Shown here: one piece after another, positions 33,695 through 42,912 of the stretch
How positions within the stretch are numbered: the stretch's first letter is position 1
How the letters are laid out: each line of letters opens with the position of its first letter
Assembly: GCA_051954695.1 (NCBI GenBank)
Contig: JBQCHL010000006.1
Location: forward strand, 124,001 to 188,000
Length of the DNA: 64,000 bases
From: Terrimonas_A sp051954695
GTDB lineage: Bacteria > Bacteroidota > Bacteroidia > Chitinophagales > Chitinophagaceae
Direction: 5' to 3'
The notes under the pieces: model-generated
What the model saw: the letters and a program-made list of their open reading frames with translations, nothing else
What the model was told of the DNA's origin: nothing
The model's database searches: none
Position numbers and translations under genes: made by a program

Positions 33695-33720
33695 AAAGCC
33701 GCCCGGGAAAGGGCGGCTTT
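33695..33720 (-). terminator. Intrinsic terminator after the TolB-like gene
   Basis: GC-rich stem AAAGCCGCCC (33695-33704) / GGGCGGCTTT (33711-33720), with a short T run on the minus strand. It starts 19 nt past the stop of the TolB-like gene and lies upstream of engB, which supports the internal engB start. Confidence 0.75.
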
Positions 33721-33738
33721 AAAAATCATAACTGGTCT

Positions 33739-34716
33739 TTATTCAGATAAATTGGGTTTTACCCTCCAGATATCATAGTTATCATATCTTTTATCGGGTG
33801 CATTACCCGCATTGGAACTGAAATAAATATATCCATCAGGACCGAATGTAGGGCACCAGTTCCAGGTGCTGCCGGTAGTAAGCTGCTTCACATTTCCTCC
33901 TTCTGCATTCATCACAAAAATGTGGCTTTCTGTCCCATTCGTTTTATACCTCTGGAAAACGATCCACTTGCCATCAGGTGATATTGCACCTGAATCGCCG
34001 TTATAATCACCACTTGTCAACTGTGTTTGCTGACTGTTGGAAAGATCATACTGGAAAAGCTGATGAGTATCGCCGACTTTTTTAGTAAACACAAACAGGT
34101 TCTTCTTGGGGTGAGGATTAGGAGAAAAACCTTCGGTCAGTATCGTAAAATTCAAACCATTGTTTTCAACGGTAGCCACATGATTGGTGCCCCCGATATT
34201 GGTAAAGAATAATACTTTATTCTGCGCTGCAAAGAAAAAGGGTTCGCTATCATTGGTACCATTTGCATTTGCAGATACATAGTTGATACCCATTTGCTCG
34301 ATTTTGGATTTGGCGATAACGGGCTTACCTGGTTTTGTGTACGCGAAAAGAAAACCTTTTCCATCGGGAAACCAGGAAGGAGTGGTACAACCTTCAGACA
34401 ACAGTGGCGACACACCGGCCGTACCCAATGTTTTCATTGCAATGCTGTACCTCGCATTGACATCGGTTTTGGACGGATCGTAGATGGTATACAGCATTTT
34501 CTTACCATCAGGACTGATCTGTGGTTGCTGCTCCCGCAGCTTATCATCAGTGATCCTGGTAAGTTCTTTTGCATCGGCCGTTACACCGGGCGTAAGATCG
34601 ATCTTAGTTAAAGGAACGACAGGAGTTACTACTCTTTTAGTGCTCGTGCTGGCCCAAAGCAAAAACGCAAAGGCCAGGATACCCAGGCTGCTGAGCAGCC
34701 ATTTAATTGTTCTCAT
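33739..34716 (-). CDS. TolB-like beta-propeller protein
   Basis: 325-aa exported or membrane-anchored protein. An N-terminal hydrophobic segment (about residues 5-23) is followed by WD40-like (PD40) repeats: QQPQISPDGKKMLYTIYD, PSWFPDGKGFLFAYT, SGAISPDGKWIVFQRY and CPTFGPDGYIYFSSN. The repeats make a TolB-type propeller of the periplasm. TolB itself works with Pal and has a different N-terminal domain, so the role here is open. Its start overlaps the upstream membrane protein gene by 14 nt, which suggests translational coupling. Confidence 0.8.
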   Translation of the reverse strand: MRTIKWLLSSLGILAFAFLLWASTSTKRVVTPVVPLTKIDLTPGVTADAKELTRITDDKLREQQPQISPDGKKMLYTIYDPSKTDVNARYSIAMKTLGTAGVSPLLSEGCTTPSWFPDGKGFLFAYTKPGKPVIAKSKIEQMGINYVSANANGTNDSEPFFFAAQNKVLFFTNIGGTNHVATVENNGLNFTILTEGFSPNPHPKKNLFVFTKKVGDTHQLFQYDLSNSQQTQLTSGDYNGDSGAISPDGKWIVFQRYKTNGTESHIFVMNAEGGNVKQLTTGSTWNWCPTFGPDGYIYFSSNAGNAPDKRYDNYDIWRVKPNLSE

Positions 34717-35134
34717 ACTCTAGTGGTTTATTGGTTTTATAATGAATAATGAATGCAAACAGGTAGGCCAGCACATCGAGCATATCTCCTGTGCCCTGCA
34801 ACACATGCCAGTATTGCAGCAGTTCCGTGAATGGAACAAACACATAGATCAGCCCTTTTAATAAAGCGGGCACCCGCTTCCAGCCTCCCCAAACCAGTTG
34901 CTGGAATGAAAGAAGCGAGTAGCACCACAAAAAGTCCGGCAGAACACCGGTCAGGATTGAAGGAAGTTCAAGGTTAATGGTTGTTGACCAGCTTACCCAT
35001 CCTTCAAAGAGGGAATCCTCTTTGCGAATGAACAGGTAAAACGCAAGGCCGGTTAATATTGGCAGGAGAATATGCAGTAATATGTAGCGGCAACGGTATT
35101 GTTGCCGGTGTTTTATTGACCCGGATATTGGCAT
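34703..35134 (-). CDS. Membrane protein, VanZ-like features
   Basis: 143-aa integral membrane protein with about four hydrophobic segments. The C-terminal block PFTELLQYWHVLQGTGDMLD followed by VLAYLFAF resembles the end of VanZ-like proteins (E-x-x-Q followed by G-D-x-x-D-V). The match is limited and no function is implied. It overlaps the TolB-like gene by 14 nt and is divergent from ubiE. Confidence 0.6.
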   Translation of the reverse strand: MPISGSIKHRQQYRCRYILLHILLPILTGLAFYLFIRKEDSLFEGWVSWSTTINLELPSILTGVLPDFLWCYSLLSFQQLVWGGWKRVPALLKGLIYVFVPFTELLQYWHVLQGTGDMLDVLAYLFAFIIHYKTNKPLEYENN

Positions 35135-35254
35135 AATCGTGGACTGGTTCGGGCGGCAAGATATTCAGCAACAAACTCATATTATATACCCCTTTTTCGG
35201 TACAAGTGATTTGTTGGTCGCCCAACGAACAACCAATAACTCCCCAAGCCTCCT

Positions 35255-35262
35255 TAACTTTG
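35255..35262 (+). promoter_or_regulatory. Putative -7 promoter element of ubiE
   Basis: TAACTTTG is a full match to TAnnTTTG and ends 6 nt before the ubiE ATG (35269). The transcript would have almost no leader. No -33 TTG lies at normal distance; GTTGGTCGCCCAACGAAC upstream (35213-35230) is an inverted repeat that could bind a regulator. Confidence 0.45.
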
Positions 35263-35268
35263 CGCACC

Positions 35269-36021
35269 ATGGCAAAACCCTTACCCCACGATCATGTCAT
35301 TCCTTTCAAGGATTCTGAAAAAGGAAAGAAAGAGCAGGTAGCCGAAATGTTTGACCGCATTGCCTGCCGTTACGATTTTATGAACCGTTTCCTTTCTGCC
35401 CGCACCGATGTGGGTTGGCGGAAAAAAGCTATTTCTTTTCTGAAAAAAGACCAGCCCAAAACCATCCTCGACATAGCCACCGGCACCGGTGATATGGCCA
35501 TCATGGCCTGTAAAATGCTTGAACCTGACCATATAACAGGTATAGATATTTCCACTCAAATGCTGGAAGTAGGGAGAAAGAAAATTGAGAAAGAAGGACT
35601 TGTGGATAAAATCCAGTTACAGCACGGAGATTCCGAAACAATAAACTTTGCGGAAAATACGTTTGATGCCGGGATGGTGGCATTCGGTGTAAGGAATTTT
35701 GAAAACCTGGAAAAAGGACTTTCTGAGATATTGAGGGTATTGAAACCCGGTGGTCAGTTGGTGATACTGGAATTTACCAAACCGCCGCAGCCCATACGCG
35801 GTTTATATAATCTGTATATGGGGATTGTGGCTCCGCAACTGGCCCGGTGGTTCAAACAGAACAAAGAAGCTTATCAATATCTGAACGAGTCTGCCAATGC
35901 ATTTCCTGCCCGCGCGCACCTGAGGGATATCCTGACCAAAGTTGGTTTTTCCGATACCCGTTATAAATCGCTAAGCTTAGGAATATGTTGTATTTACACC
36001 GGCAGAAAGCCTGTACGCTAA
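35269..36021 (+). CDS. ubiE: Demethylmenaquinone methyltransferase UbiE/MenG
   Basis: SAM-dependent C-methyltransferase, last step of menaquinone (and, in some bacteria, ubiquinone) synthesis; 250 aa. Motifs: VAEMFDRIACRYDFMNRFLS, the SAM loop ILDIATGTGDMAIMAC (residues 63-78), HITGIDISTQMLEVGRKKI, FGVRNFENLEKGLSEILRVL and FPARAHLRDILTKVGFSD near the end. Earlier in-frame start 35206 is not used: it precedes the promoter element and encodes no family sequence. The porT start overlaps its 3' end by 37 nt. Confidence 0.95.
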   Translation: MAKPLPHDHVIPFKDSEKGKKEQVAEMFDRIACRYDFMNRFLSARTDVGWRKKAISFLKKDQPKTILDIATGTGDMAIMACKMLEPDHITGIDISTQMLEVGRKKIEKEGLVDKIQLQHGDSETINFAENTFDAGMVAFGVRNFENLEKGLSEILRVLKPGGQLVILEFTKPPQPIRGLYNLYMGIVAPQLARWFKQNKEAYQYLNESANAFPARAHLRDILTKVGFSDTRYKSLSLGICCIYTGRKPVR

Positions 36022-36713
36022 AGATTGGATTGTGTTTACTGATTGGCCTGGTTAGCTTGGCGCAAACTTCGGTGGCGCAGGAGCGCGAGCTCAATCTATA
36101 CGACCACGATTTCAAACCCTACTATTTCGGTCTTACACTTGGCGTTAATTCAAGCCGGTTCCATCCGCAAATGCACCCCTATTTCCTCCAGAGTGATACG
36201 GTGCTTACTGCAGAACCCATGAACTCTACAGGGCTGAACCTTGGACTGCTGGCTACCGCCCGCCTGTCTGACCGCTTCCAGCTGCGTTTCAACCCGCAAT
36301 TGATATTTACAGAAAGAAAGATCGCTTACCGTTTAAAATATCCTGACGACAATAAAACAGAGGTCGTACAAAGCATGAACCCTATCATTGTTTCTTTTCC
36401 GATCCAGGTAAAACTGCAATCAGACCGTATCGGCAATTTCCGGGTGTATATGCTGGCAGGCTTCAAAGCCGATCTCACACTCTCGGGAAATAAAAAAACA
36501 GATGGCACCATTCAGATCAAAGGATCAGATTTCGGTCCTGAGCTGGGTATTGGTTTCAACTTCTTTCTTAAAAGCTTTATCTTCTCTCCGGAGCTGAAGA
36601 TCAGCAATGGCATTCCCAATATTCATAGCCGCGATGCAAGTGTGAAATATTCAAGCGTGTTTGATAAGATACAATCGAGGATGATCATGCTGAGTTTCCA
36701 TTTTGAAGGGTAA
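35985..36713 (+). CDS. porT: PorT-family outer membrane protein of type IX secretion
   Basis: 242-aa outer membrane beta-barrel with a signal peptide (about residues 12-31, ending SVAQ). FKPYYFGLTLGVNSSRFHPQ, SMNPIIVSFPIQVKLQSDR and KSFIFSPELKISNGI are typical PorT blocks. PorT is needed for T9SS export and surface display in Porphyromonas and gliding Bacteroidota. The overlap with ubiE by 37 nt is consistent with the frequent ubiE-porT gene order in the phylum; the start could lie somewhat downstream. It is followed directly by a palindromic repeat that can serve as terminator. Confidence 0.88.
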   Translation: MLYLHRQKACTLKIGLCLLIGLVSLAQTSVAQERELNLYDHDFKPYYFGLTLGVNSSRFHPQMHPYFLQSDTVLTAEPMNSTGLNLGLLATARLSDRFQLRFNPQLIFTERKIAYRLKYPDDNKTEVVQSMNPIIVSFPIQVKLQSDRIGNFRVYMLAGFKADLTLSGNKKTDGTIQIKGSDFGPELGIGFNFFLKSFIFSPELKISNGIPNIHSRDASVKYSSVFDKIQSRMIMLSFHFEG

Positions 36714-36799
36714 GTATCGCAACGAACTCTAAGAACGCAAAGAACAGTATGAAAGTAACGTTGCGTTCTTTGCGTATCCTTTGCGTCCCTGGCGATACT
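36713..36799. repeat. Imperfect palindromic repeat between convergent genes (family 1 variant, copy D)
   Basis: Outer arms AGTATCGC (36713-36720) and GCGATACT (36792-36799), inner perfect arms AAGAACGCAA (36731-36740) and TTGCGTTCTT (36761-36770), and irregular pairing between. It fills the space between porT and the convergent barrel gene at 36809. Its GCAAAG words resemble copy E at 11389. Confidence 0.7.
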
Positions 36800-36808
36800 C
36801 TATATAAA

Positions 36809-38503
36809 CTAAAAATCAAATTCCCTTCTGTGCATATTCCATCTTATACCCAGGGAAACAACTGCTGTATTGTTTGAAGTAACAGGCGGCGTTTTTGTTT
36901 CCTGCTTGCGGTACACGCCAAACAATTCGATCAGCAGGTTTTCTTTCCATTCATAAGACACCAGCAGAGATGTATAAAGCACATTCGTTTTCCAGCCTGA
37001 TCCAACATTAAACCCACGGTCTGAGGTACGGTAAGGAGGAACATTAGGCAAAAAGATATTGCTGCCGAAGTTAGCGCTGCTGGAATCCCTTCCTTGCTGA
37101 TAGTAGATCGCCTTGGCCTGTATCATCCATTTCGGAGCAGGCTGATACCTGGCAATACCGATATACTCCTGGAAATTGGCCATCAGCGGATGAGCCAATG
37201 GCTGATTATAGTGTGTGTAATTAGCTACAGAATCACGATGGGAATAAGTGAAAGGGCGCACACGGTTAGCCTCCACCTGAAGGTCAAGGTTTTTGATCCC
37301 GAATGCATCAATGTATTTACCACCGAGCTGATACCCCCATTTATTGCCCCACCATCCGTTATTGGCTTTTACTTCAGATAAATTGAATTCATCGAGCAGG
37401 AATTGTCCATACACCTGGAAGCGTTTGGCGATATTGGCTTTGAAATCGAGCCCTGCCAAAGAGTTGTCATTACTTCCATTTTGCTGCTCAATAGAGCGGT
37501 AAAAGATCACAGGGTTCAGGTAGCTGAAGTCAAACCGGTTCACCCTTCCGAATACCACGCCTTCAAACAAGCCTATGTTCAGCCATTTTGTTACGTTCAT
37601 ATCCAGATGGTGCATGGCTGCATATTTCTTTCCCAGCAGCTTATCCGTTACACCTTGATTATCGGCATTGGCCAACTCCATAAAAAGGTTCTGGTAATTG
37701 AACTTCCAGATCCTTGTATTGAGCTTGAGAAAAAGATTGCCGTTGCCAAAGTCGCTCAGGAATAAACTTCGGTATCCATTGCCGATAAAATTCTTATCAT
37801 AACCGAATGCCACATCAATGTATTTGGTAACATTGAACGTGATATAACCGCGTGCATCAAAATAATCCACGCCGCCAGCCGCTTTAAAAGGTTTATAATA
37901 ACCCTGGCCCGGCACTGCCAGCCTGTCGCTGATCCATTGTTGCACATATAAGGGATCACGTTCCTGGTTATCGGTAAGATAAGCAGAGAACCCGATCTTA
38001 TTGGCGATCCTGCCCCGCAGGCTTATACCCCGCGTGTTCAGGAAAAGCGTTTGATCATTATTCTTTTCCTTGGAAACCACGTATTGTACTACAGGATTGA
38101 TCATCAGGTCAAAATCCTTTACATGCACTTCATAGAAATTGGCCGGTGTGGTGTACAGCTTTTTCCAGATCGGTTTTTTGCTTGCATATTGTTGCCTTTC
38201 TTCTTCCGTCAGCCATTCCGTATTATTGTAGTAGATGCTTCGCAGATTGTGGAGGTCAATGCGCGACAGTTTCCCTTCTCCATTATTCTGCAGATAATTC
38301 TTCACTCCATTGATCACGTACTTGCTCCGGTTAAAGGGTCTGATCTTTGAAAAATTGAGTATTGAATCTGACTGGGCTTTTATTTCCAGCCTTTCCAGCA
38401 GCACAGATTGTTTATCCCCTTGTGGCAAGTAGGTAGATTGAGCAGAAGCAATGAACGGGAAAAGAAAAACGAGCAGTCTTACAAGGGTTTTTATAAATTG
38501 CAT
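36809..38503 (-). CDS. RemB/Wzi-like outer membrane beta-barrel protein
   Basis: 564-aa exported protein with a signal peptide (about residues 5-21, ending ASAQ). After an N-terminal helical region, the sequence consists of strands with aromatic girdles and ends in an outer membrane-type strand (VSLGIRWNMHRREFDF, final Phe). FLNTRGISLRGRIANKIGFSA, DVAFGYDKNFIGNGYRSLFL and NRFDFSYLNPVIFYRSIE resemble the RemB/capsule-assembly Wzi-like barrels of gliding Bacteroidota. RemB has been linked to gliding motility in Flavobacterium. Its proximity to porT fits a surface role, but no motility genes are here. Confidence 0.6.
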   Translation of the reverse strand: MQFIKTLVRLLVFLFPFIASAQSTYLPQGDKQSVLLERLEIKAQSDSILNFSKIRPFNRSKYVINGVKNYLQNNGEGKLSRIDLHNLRSIYYNNTEWLTEEERQQYASKKPIWKKLYTTPANFYEVHVKDFDLMINPVVQYVVSKEKNNDQTLFLNTRGISLRGRIANKIGFSAYLTDNQERDPLYVQQWISDRLAVPGQGYYKPFKAAGGVDYFDARGYITFNVTKYIDVAFGYDKNFIGNGYRSLFLSDFGNGNLFLKLNTRIWKFNYQNLFMELANADNQGVTDKLLGKKYAAMHHLDMNVTKWLNIGLFEGVVFGRVNRFDFSYLNPVIFYRSIEQQNGSNDNSLAGLDFKANIAKRFQVYGQFLLDEFNLSEVKANNGWWGNKWGYQLGGKYIDAFGIKNLDLQVEANRVRPFTYSHRDSVANYTHYNQPLAHPLMANFQEYIGIARYQPAPKWMIQAKAIYYQQGRDSSSANFGSNIFLPNVPPYRTSDRGFNVGSGWKTNVLYTSLLVSYEWKENLLIELFGVYRKQETKTPPVTSNNTAVVSLGIRWNMHRREFDF

Positions 38504-38535
38504 TGCCAGTTATTTTGGATAATATTCAACAAAGT

Positions 38536-39900
38536 ATGCAAATATATCTGATAAAAAATATCCGTATAGTCAACGAAGGTCTGATCCAAACCGCCGATAT
38601 ACTGATCAAAAACGGGCGGATCGAAAAAATAGCTCCCCTTATATCTTCCACCGATGCTGCAACCATTGAAATAAACGGGGAAGGCAAATTTTTGTTGCCC
38701 GGTGCTATCGACGACCAGGTACATTTCCGGGAGCCGGGCCTTACCCATAAAGCCACTATTTACACAGAAGCCAAAGCCGCAGTGGCCGGCGGCGTTACCA
38801 GCTTTATGGAAATGCCCAATACCGTGCCACCTTCTTTCACTGAAGAGCTGCTGGAACAGAAATATAGTATTGCTGCCCGCGGCTCGTTGGCCAACTATTC
38901 CTTTTATATCGGCACTTCCAATGAAAATGCCGCCGAAGCATTGAAGGTAAATGCCCGCAAGAATGATATCTGCGGCATCAAGATCTTTATGGGCTCTTCC
39001 ACCGGCAACCTGCTGGTTGATAATCCGCTTACCCTCGAAAAAGTGTTCAGTGAAAGCGAACTGCTGATCGCAACACATTGCGAAGATGAAAAGATCATCA
39101 AGGCTAACCTTGCAGCATTGAAGGCAACAGGACGAGAGCTCACTGCAGCCGACCATTCTGTGATCCGTAATGAAGAAGCCTGTTTTGAATCTTCCTTTTA
39201 TGCCGTCCAGCTCGCAAAAAAATATGGCACCCGGCTGCATATCCTTCATATCAGCACGGAAAAGGAATTGCAACTTTTCGGCAACATGTTACCGTTGAAA
39301 GAAAAAAGGATCACTGCGGAAGTGTGCGTACACCATCTACATTTCACCAGTGATGATTATGCAAGGCTTGGCAATAAGATCAAATGCAACCCGGCCATCA
39401 AAGCACCACATAATAAACCCGCACTATGGGAAGCATTGCTGGACGACCGCCTTGATGTGATCGCCACAGACCATGCGCCGCATACGATAGAAGAAAAGAA
39501 TGAGCCTTATGAAAAAGCACATGCAGGACTTCCCCTGGTGCAGCATTCATTGTTGATGATGCTGCATTATTTTCAGCAAGGAAAAATATCGCTGGAAAAG
39601 ATCGTGCAGAAAATGAGCCATGCAGTAGCCGATTGTTTCCAGATAAAAGATAGGGGCTATATCCGGGAAGGTTATCATGCAGACCTGGTGATCGTTGACC
39701 TCGACAGCAGCACCACGGTGAGCAAGGAAAATATATTGTACAAATGCGGCTGGAGCCCGTTGGAAGGCACCCGCTTTCCTGCAGCCATCACCCATACTTT
39801 TGTGAATGGGCATTTAGTGTATAAAGCAACGGAAAAAAATGTATGGAATCCTGAATGGAATGAATCTAAGCAGGGCGAACGGTTAAGGTTTGAAAGGTAA
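38536..39900 (+). CDS. pyrC: Dihydroorotase, type III-like
   Basis: Zinc amidohydrolase that closes N-carbamoyl-aspartate to dihydroorotate in pyrimidine synthesis; 454 aa from ATG 38536. The metal motif DDQVHFREPGLTHKAT has Q at a position that is often V/P or H, with the metal His and Arg kept. Others are TSFMEMPNTVPP, GIKIFMGSS (region of the carboxylated Lys), ATHCEDE, HILHISTEKEL and IATDHAPHT. The upstream ATG at 38503 would add 11 residues and overlaps the first base of the divergent barrel gene. The mutS-like gene follows after 19 nt, and pyrD of the same pathway is at 58946. Confidence 0.93.
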   Translation: MQIYLIKNIRIVNEGLIQTADILIKNGRIEKIAPLISSTDAATIEINGEGKFLLPGAIDDQVHFREPGLTHKATIYTEAKAAVAGGVTSFMEMPNTVPPSFTEELLEQKYSIAARGSLANYSFYIGTSNENAAEALKVNARKNDICGIKIFMGSSTGNLLVDNPLTLEKVFSESELLIATHCEDEKIIKANLAALKATGRELTAADHSVIRNEEACFESSFYAVQLAKKYGTRLHILHISTEKELQLFGNMLPLKEKRITAEVCVHHLHFTSDDYARLGNKIKCNPAIKAPHNKPALWEALLDDRLDVIATDHAPHTIEEKNEPYEKAHAGLPLVQHSLLMMLHYFQQGKISLEKIVQKMSHAVADCFQIKDRGYIREGYHADLVIVDLDSSTTVSKENILYKCGWSPLEGTRFPAAITHTFVNGHLVYKATEKNVWNPEWNESKQGERLRFER

Positions 39901-39919
39901 ATGCTAAATAACACCTCAC

Positions 39920-41236
39920 ATGCAGATAGATAATATCTCCTTTAACGACATTTCGATTTTCCATACCGAAGAAGAATTTTCTATTTTTCATAAACTCAAT
40001 TTTACCCGCACCACCGGCGGAAAGGAATGGCTGCGCCGTTTTTTTACCGAACCGCATAATGATATTAAGAAGATCATCGGCACACAAAAGGTGATCCGCA
40101 CCCTGATGGAGCATGTGAAAGACTGGCCCACCGATATCACCAATGGCACCATGCTGGTGATGGACAAATTCATGGATTATGCGCTTGATCCTATCAGCGA
40201 GAATACCAGCAGCATCAATAATTTTTTCTATCGCTGGCTGCATAGCGAGGATTATTCCATGCTGAAATATTCCATGACGCATTTCGCAGATTTTTACCGG
40301 GGATTAAAAAAGATAGCCATGCTGCTGGAGGGACTTGATTTCCCTCCGCATATCAGGATCTATATCGAACGCATTACACAAGTACTGAAAGAGCCCGCAT
40401 TGCAGCAGCTTTCAGCCACCACACCCGGCACTCCCTTTACCAGGCGGCAGAATCTTTATTTCGGTTATTACCTCCGCAATCCCCTTCGCCTGAAAACCCT
40501 GGAGCTGATGGATATTTACAGCCGGCTGGATGCCTGGTATTCGATGGCCGTTGCAGTGAAAACATATCATTTATCATTCCCGGAATTCATAGAACAGGAA
40601 TCACCGCTTGTGGAAGCAAAAGGTCTTTATCATATTCTCATTCCCAACCCGGTACCTTATGACCTGCAGATGAACCCGGAACATAATTTTCTTTTCCTTA
40701 CCGGCGCGAATATGGCTGGCAAGAGCACACTGATCAAATCAGTTGGTTCTTCAGTGTTCCTTGCTCATATAGGTATGGGTGTGCCTGCAACCAGCATGCG
40801 GCTTACATTGTTTGACGGCTTGCTTAGCAATATCAATGTGGTTGACAATATCGCCAAAGGCGAAAGCTTTTTCTTTAATGAAGTGCAGCGGATAAAAAAC
40901 ACGATCAGCAAGATCAATAATGGGAAAAAATGGCTGGTGCTGATCGATGAACTGTTTAAAGGCACCAACGTCCAGGATGCGATGAAGTGTTCGCTTACCG
41001 TGATCAAGGGGCTGATAAAGATCAAGAATTCCCTTTTTATCCTTTCCACCCATCTTTATGAAATAGGCGATGAATTGCAGGGTTTCCCCAATATCTCTTT
41101 CCGTTACTTCGAAACAAATGTTCAGAATGATCAATTGCAGTTTTCCTACCAGTTGAAGGAAGGCATCAGCAACGACAGGCTTGGTTATGTGATCCTCAAA
41201 AGGGAAAAAGTGGTGGAGATGCTGGAAAATTTATAA
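39920..41236 (+). CDS. MutS-like ATPase without mismatch-recognition domain
   Basis: 438-aa protein that corresponds to the core (lever/clamp, III-IV) and ATPase (V) parts of MutS. Walker A FLTGANMAGKSTLIKSVGSS lies near residue 255, the N-box-type region and ABC-like signature follow, Walker B KKWLVLIDELFKGTN is near 336, and STHLYEIGDEL closes the switch. The N-terminal mismatch-binding and connector domains of MutS (about 250 residues) are missing, so repair of mismatches is unlikely; related short proteins in the MutS2/MutS7-type groups have other or unknown roles. It probably shares a transcript with pyrC and the M1 peptidase gene. Confidence 0.85.
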   Translation: MQIDNISFNDISIFHTEEEFSIFHKLNFTRTTGGKEWLRRFFTEPHNDIKKIIGTQKVIRTLMEHVKDWPTDITNGTMLVMDKFMDYALDPISENTSSINNFFYRWLHSEDYSMLKYSMTHFADFYRGLKKIAMLLEGLDFPPHIRIYIERITQVLKEPALQQLSATTPGTPFTRRQNLYFGYYLRNPLRLKTLELMDIYSRLDAWYSMAVAVKTYHLSFPEFIEQESPLVEAKGLYHILIPNPVPYDLQMNPEHNFLFLTGANMAGKSTLIKSVGSSVFLAHIGMGVPATSMRLTLFDGLLSNINVVDNIAKGESFFFNEVQRIKNTISKINNGKKWLVLIDELFKGTNVQDAMKCSLTVIKGLIKIKNSLFILSTHLYEIGDELQGFPNISFRYFETNVQNDQLQFSYQLKEGISNDRLGYVILKREKVVEMLENL

Positions 41237-41263
41237 TGCCTATCTTCATGCAAAACCGTTCAG

Positions 41264-42889
41264 ATGAGATCATTTGCCGGCTCCCTGTTGGTGGCCATTT
41301 GTTGCTTTCCGTATTACTGTTTTTCCCAGTCGCCTTCCCCATCATCTTTATATGACGTGCAGCATTACCGGTTCAATATTGAACTGTCGGATATGTCTGA
41401 TACCATTAAAGGGAAAGCTGTTATCACCCTGAAAATACTGGAACCCGTATCGAATGTCCTGCTCGATTTCAGTACAGCCCATACCGCCGGCAAAGGGATG
41501 CACGTACAATCATGCGAAATGGATGGTCAGGCTATCAGCGCCACAGTGAAACAGGAGAATGAGAAACTGGACCTCGCATGGAAAGATGCTTTACCCGCCG
41601 GAAGCACACATACATTCACGATAAACTACCGGGGTATACCTGAAGACGGTCTGATCATTTCCCGGAACATGTTTGGCCATCGCAGCTTTTTCGCCGACAA
41701 CTGGCCCAACCGCGGGCATAAATGGATACCCTGCATAGATGACCCGGCAGATAAAGCTTCCGTAGAGTTTGTTGTTACCGCACCGGAGCATTACCGGGTT
41801 GTATCAAATGGTGTACTGGTAAGCGAAACGGGACAGGAAGGGAATAAAAAAATAACTCATTGGAAAGAAGAAGTGCCGATAGCTACGAAAGTGATGGTGA
41901 TAGGTGTGGCTGATTTTGCGGTCGACCTGGCAGGTATGGTGAAGGATAGCATACCTGTATATAGCTGGGTATACCCAGAAAACAAGGAGAAGGGATTTTA
42001 TGATTATGGCCAGGCGAAAGATGTACTTCCATTCTTTATTGATTACGTGGGGCCTTATGGTTATAAAAAGCTGGCGAATGTTCAATCCAAAACCATTTTC
42101 GGTGGATTGGAAAATGCCAATACCATTTTTTATTCAGAAACCTCGGTAACGGGTACAAGAAGATCGGAAAGCCTGCTGGCACATGAGATCGCGCATCAAT
42201 GGTTTGGCAACATGGCTACGGAGAAAAGCTTTGCGCATTTATGGTTGAGTGAAGGGTTTGCCACTTACATGACGATCCTGTATATGGAAAATAAATACGG
42301 GAAAGATACAGCAACGTATATGTTGAAAGAAGACCGGCAGCAGGTGGTAAAAGCGCCGGTCACTTATAAGCGTTCGGTGGTTGATGAAACGGATAATTAC
42401 ATGTCATTGCTGAATTCGAACAGTTATCAAAAAGGCGGTTGGGTTTTGCATATGCTGCGCAGGGAATTAGGAGATGCTGTTTTTCATAAGGCTGTCCGTG
42501 CTTATTACAGTCAATATGCCAACAGTAACGCGGATACAAGGGACCTGCAGAAGATCTTTGAGAAAGTATCGGGTAAAAACCTGGCAGTGTTCTTTGATCA
42601 ATGGTTGTATTCGCCGGGTGTTCCTAAAATAGAAGTCAGGTGGTTTACTGCCATGAAGACGGGAAAAACAGTAGTCGCAGTAAGGCAAACACAGGAAAAG
42701 GGATTTGTGTTTCCGCTGACATTGAAATTTACGGAGCGGTCTGGTAAATCAGTTATTAAAAAGGTGGATATCGTCAATCGTTATACAGAGTTTGAATTTG
42801 ATCTTGGTTCTAATATAAACGAGCTTGAACTTGATCCGGAGGTCTCATTGTTGTTTAGTGCCGATGTAGCGCGTCAATTGACCAAATGA
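41264..42889 (+). CDS. M1 family metallopeptidase, exported
   Basis: Aminopeptidase N-like zinc peptidase of 541 aa with a signal peptide (about residues 5-20, ending CFSQ). The substrate-recognition motif is GGLENANTIFYSE near residue 280, a variant of GAMEN. The zinc site is LLAHEIAHQWFGNMAT (HExxH near 306) with the third ligand in LWLSEGFATY 18 residues on. The long C-terminal helical domain of classical PepN is absent, making this the short M1 form. It follows the MutS-like gene by 27 nt. Confidence 0.92.
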   Translation: MRSFAGSLLVAICCFPYYCFSQSPSPSSLYDVQHYRFNIELSDMSDTIKGKAVITLKILEPVSNVLLDFSTAHTAGKGMHVQSCEMDGQAISATVKQENEKLDLAWKDALPAGSTHTFTINYRGIPEDGLIISRNMFGHRSFFADNWPNRGHKWIPCIDDPADKASVEFVVTAPEHYRVVSNGVLVSETGQEGNKKITHWKEEVPIATKVMVIGVADFAVDLAGMVKDSIPVYSWVYPENKEKGFYDYGQAKDVLPFFIDYVGPYGYKKLANVQSKTIFGGLENANTIFYSETSVTGTRRSESLLAHEIAHQWFGNMATEKSFAHLWLSEGFATYMTILYMENKYGKDTATYMLKEDRQQVVKAPVTYKRSVVDETDNYMSLLNSNSYQKGGWVLHMLRRELGDAVFHKAVRAYYSQYANSNADTRDLQKIFEKVSGKNLAVFFDQWLYSPGVPKIEVRWFTAMKTGKTVVAVRQTQEKGFVFPLTLKFTERSGKSVIKKVDIVNRYTEFEFDLGSNINELELDPEVSLLFSADVARQLTK

Positions 42890-42912
42890 TCTTCTGAAGA
42901 AGATTTAATATC

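Noticed and set aside
33637..33729. Upstream extension of the engB frame
   Set aside because: It is encoded across a terminator hairpin, and the normal EngB N-terminus starts at 33636.
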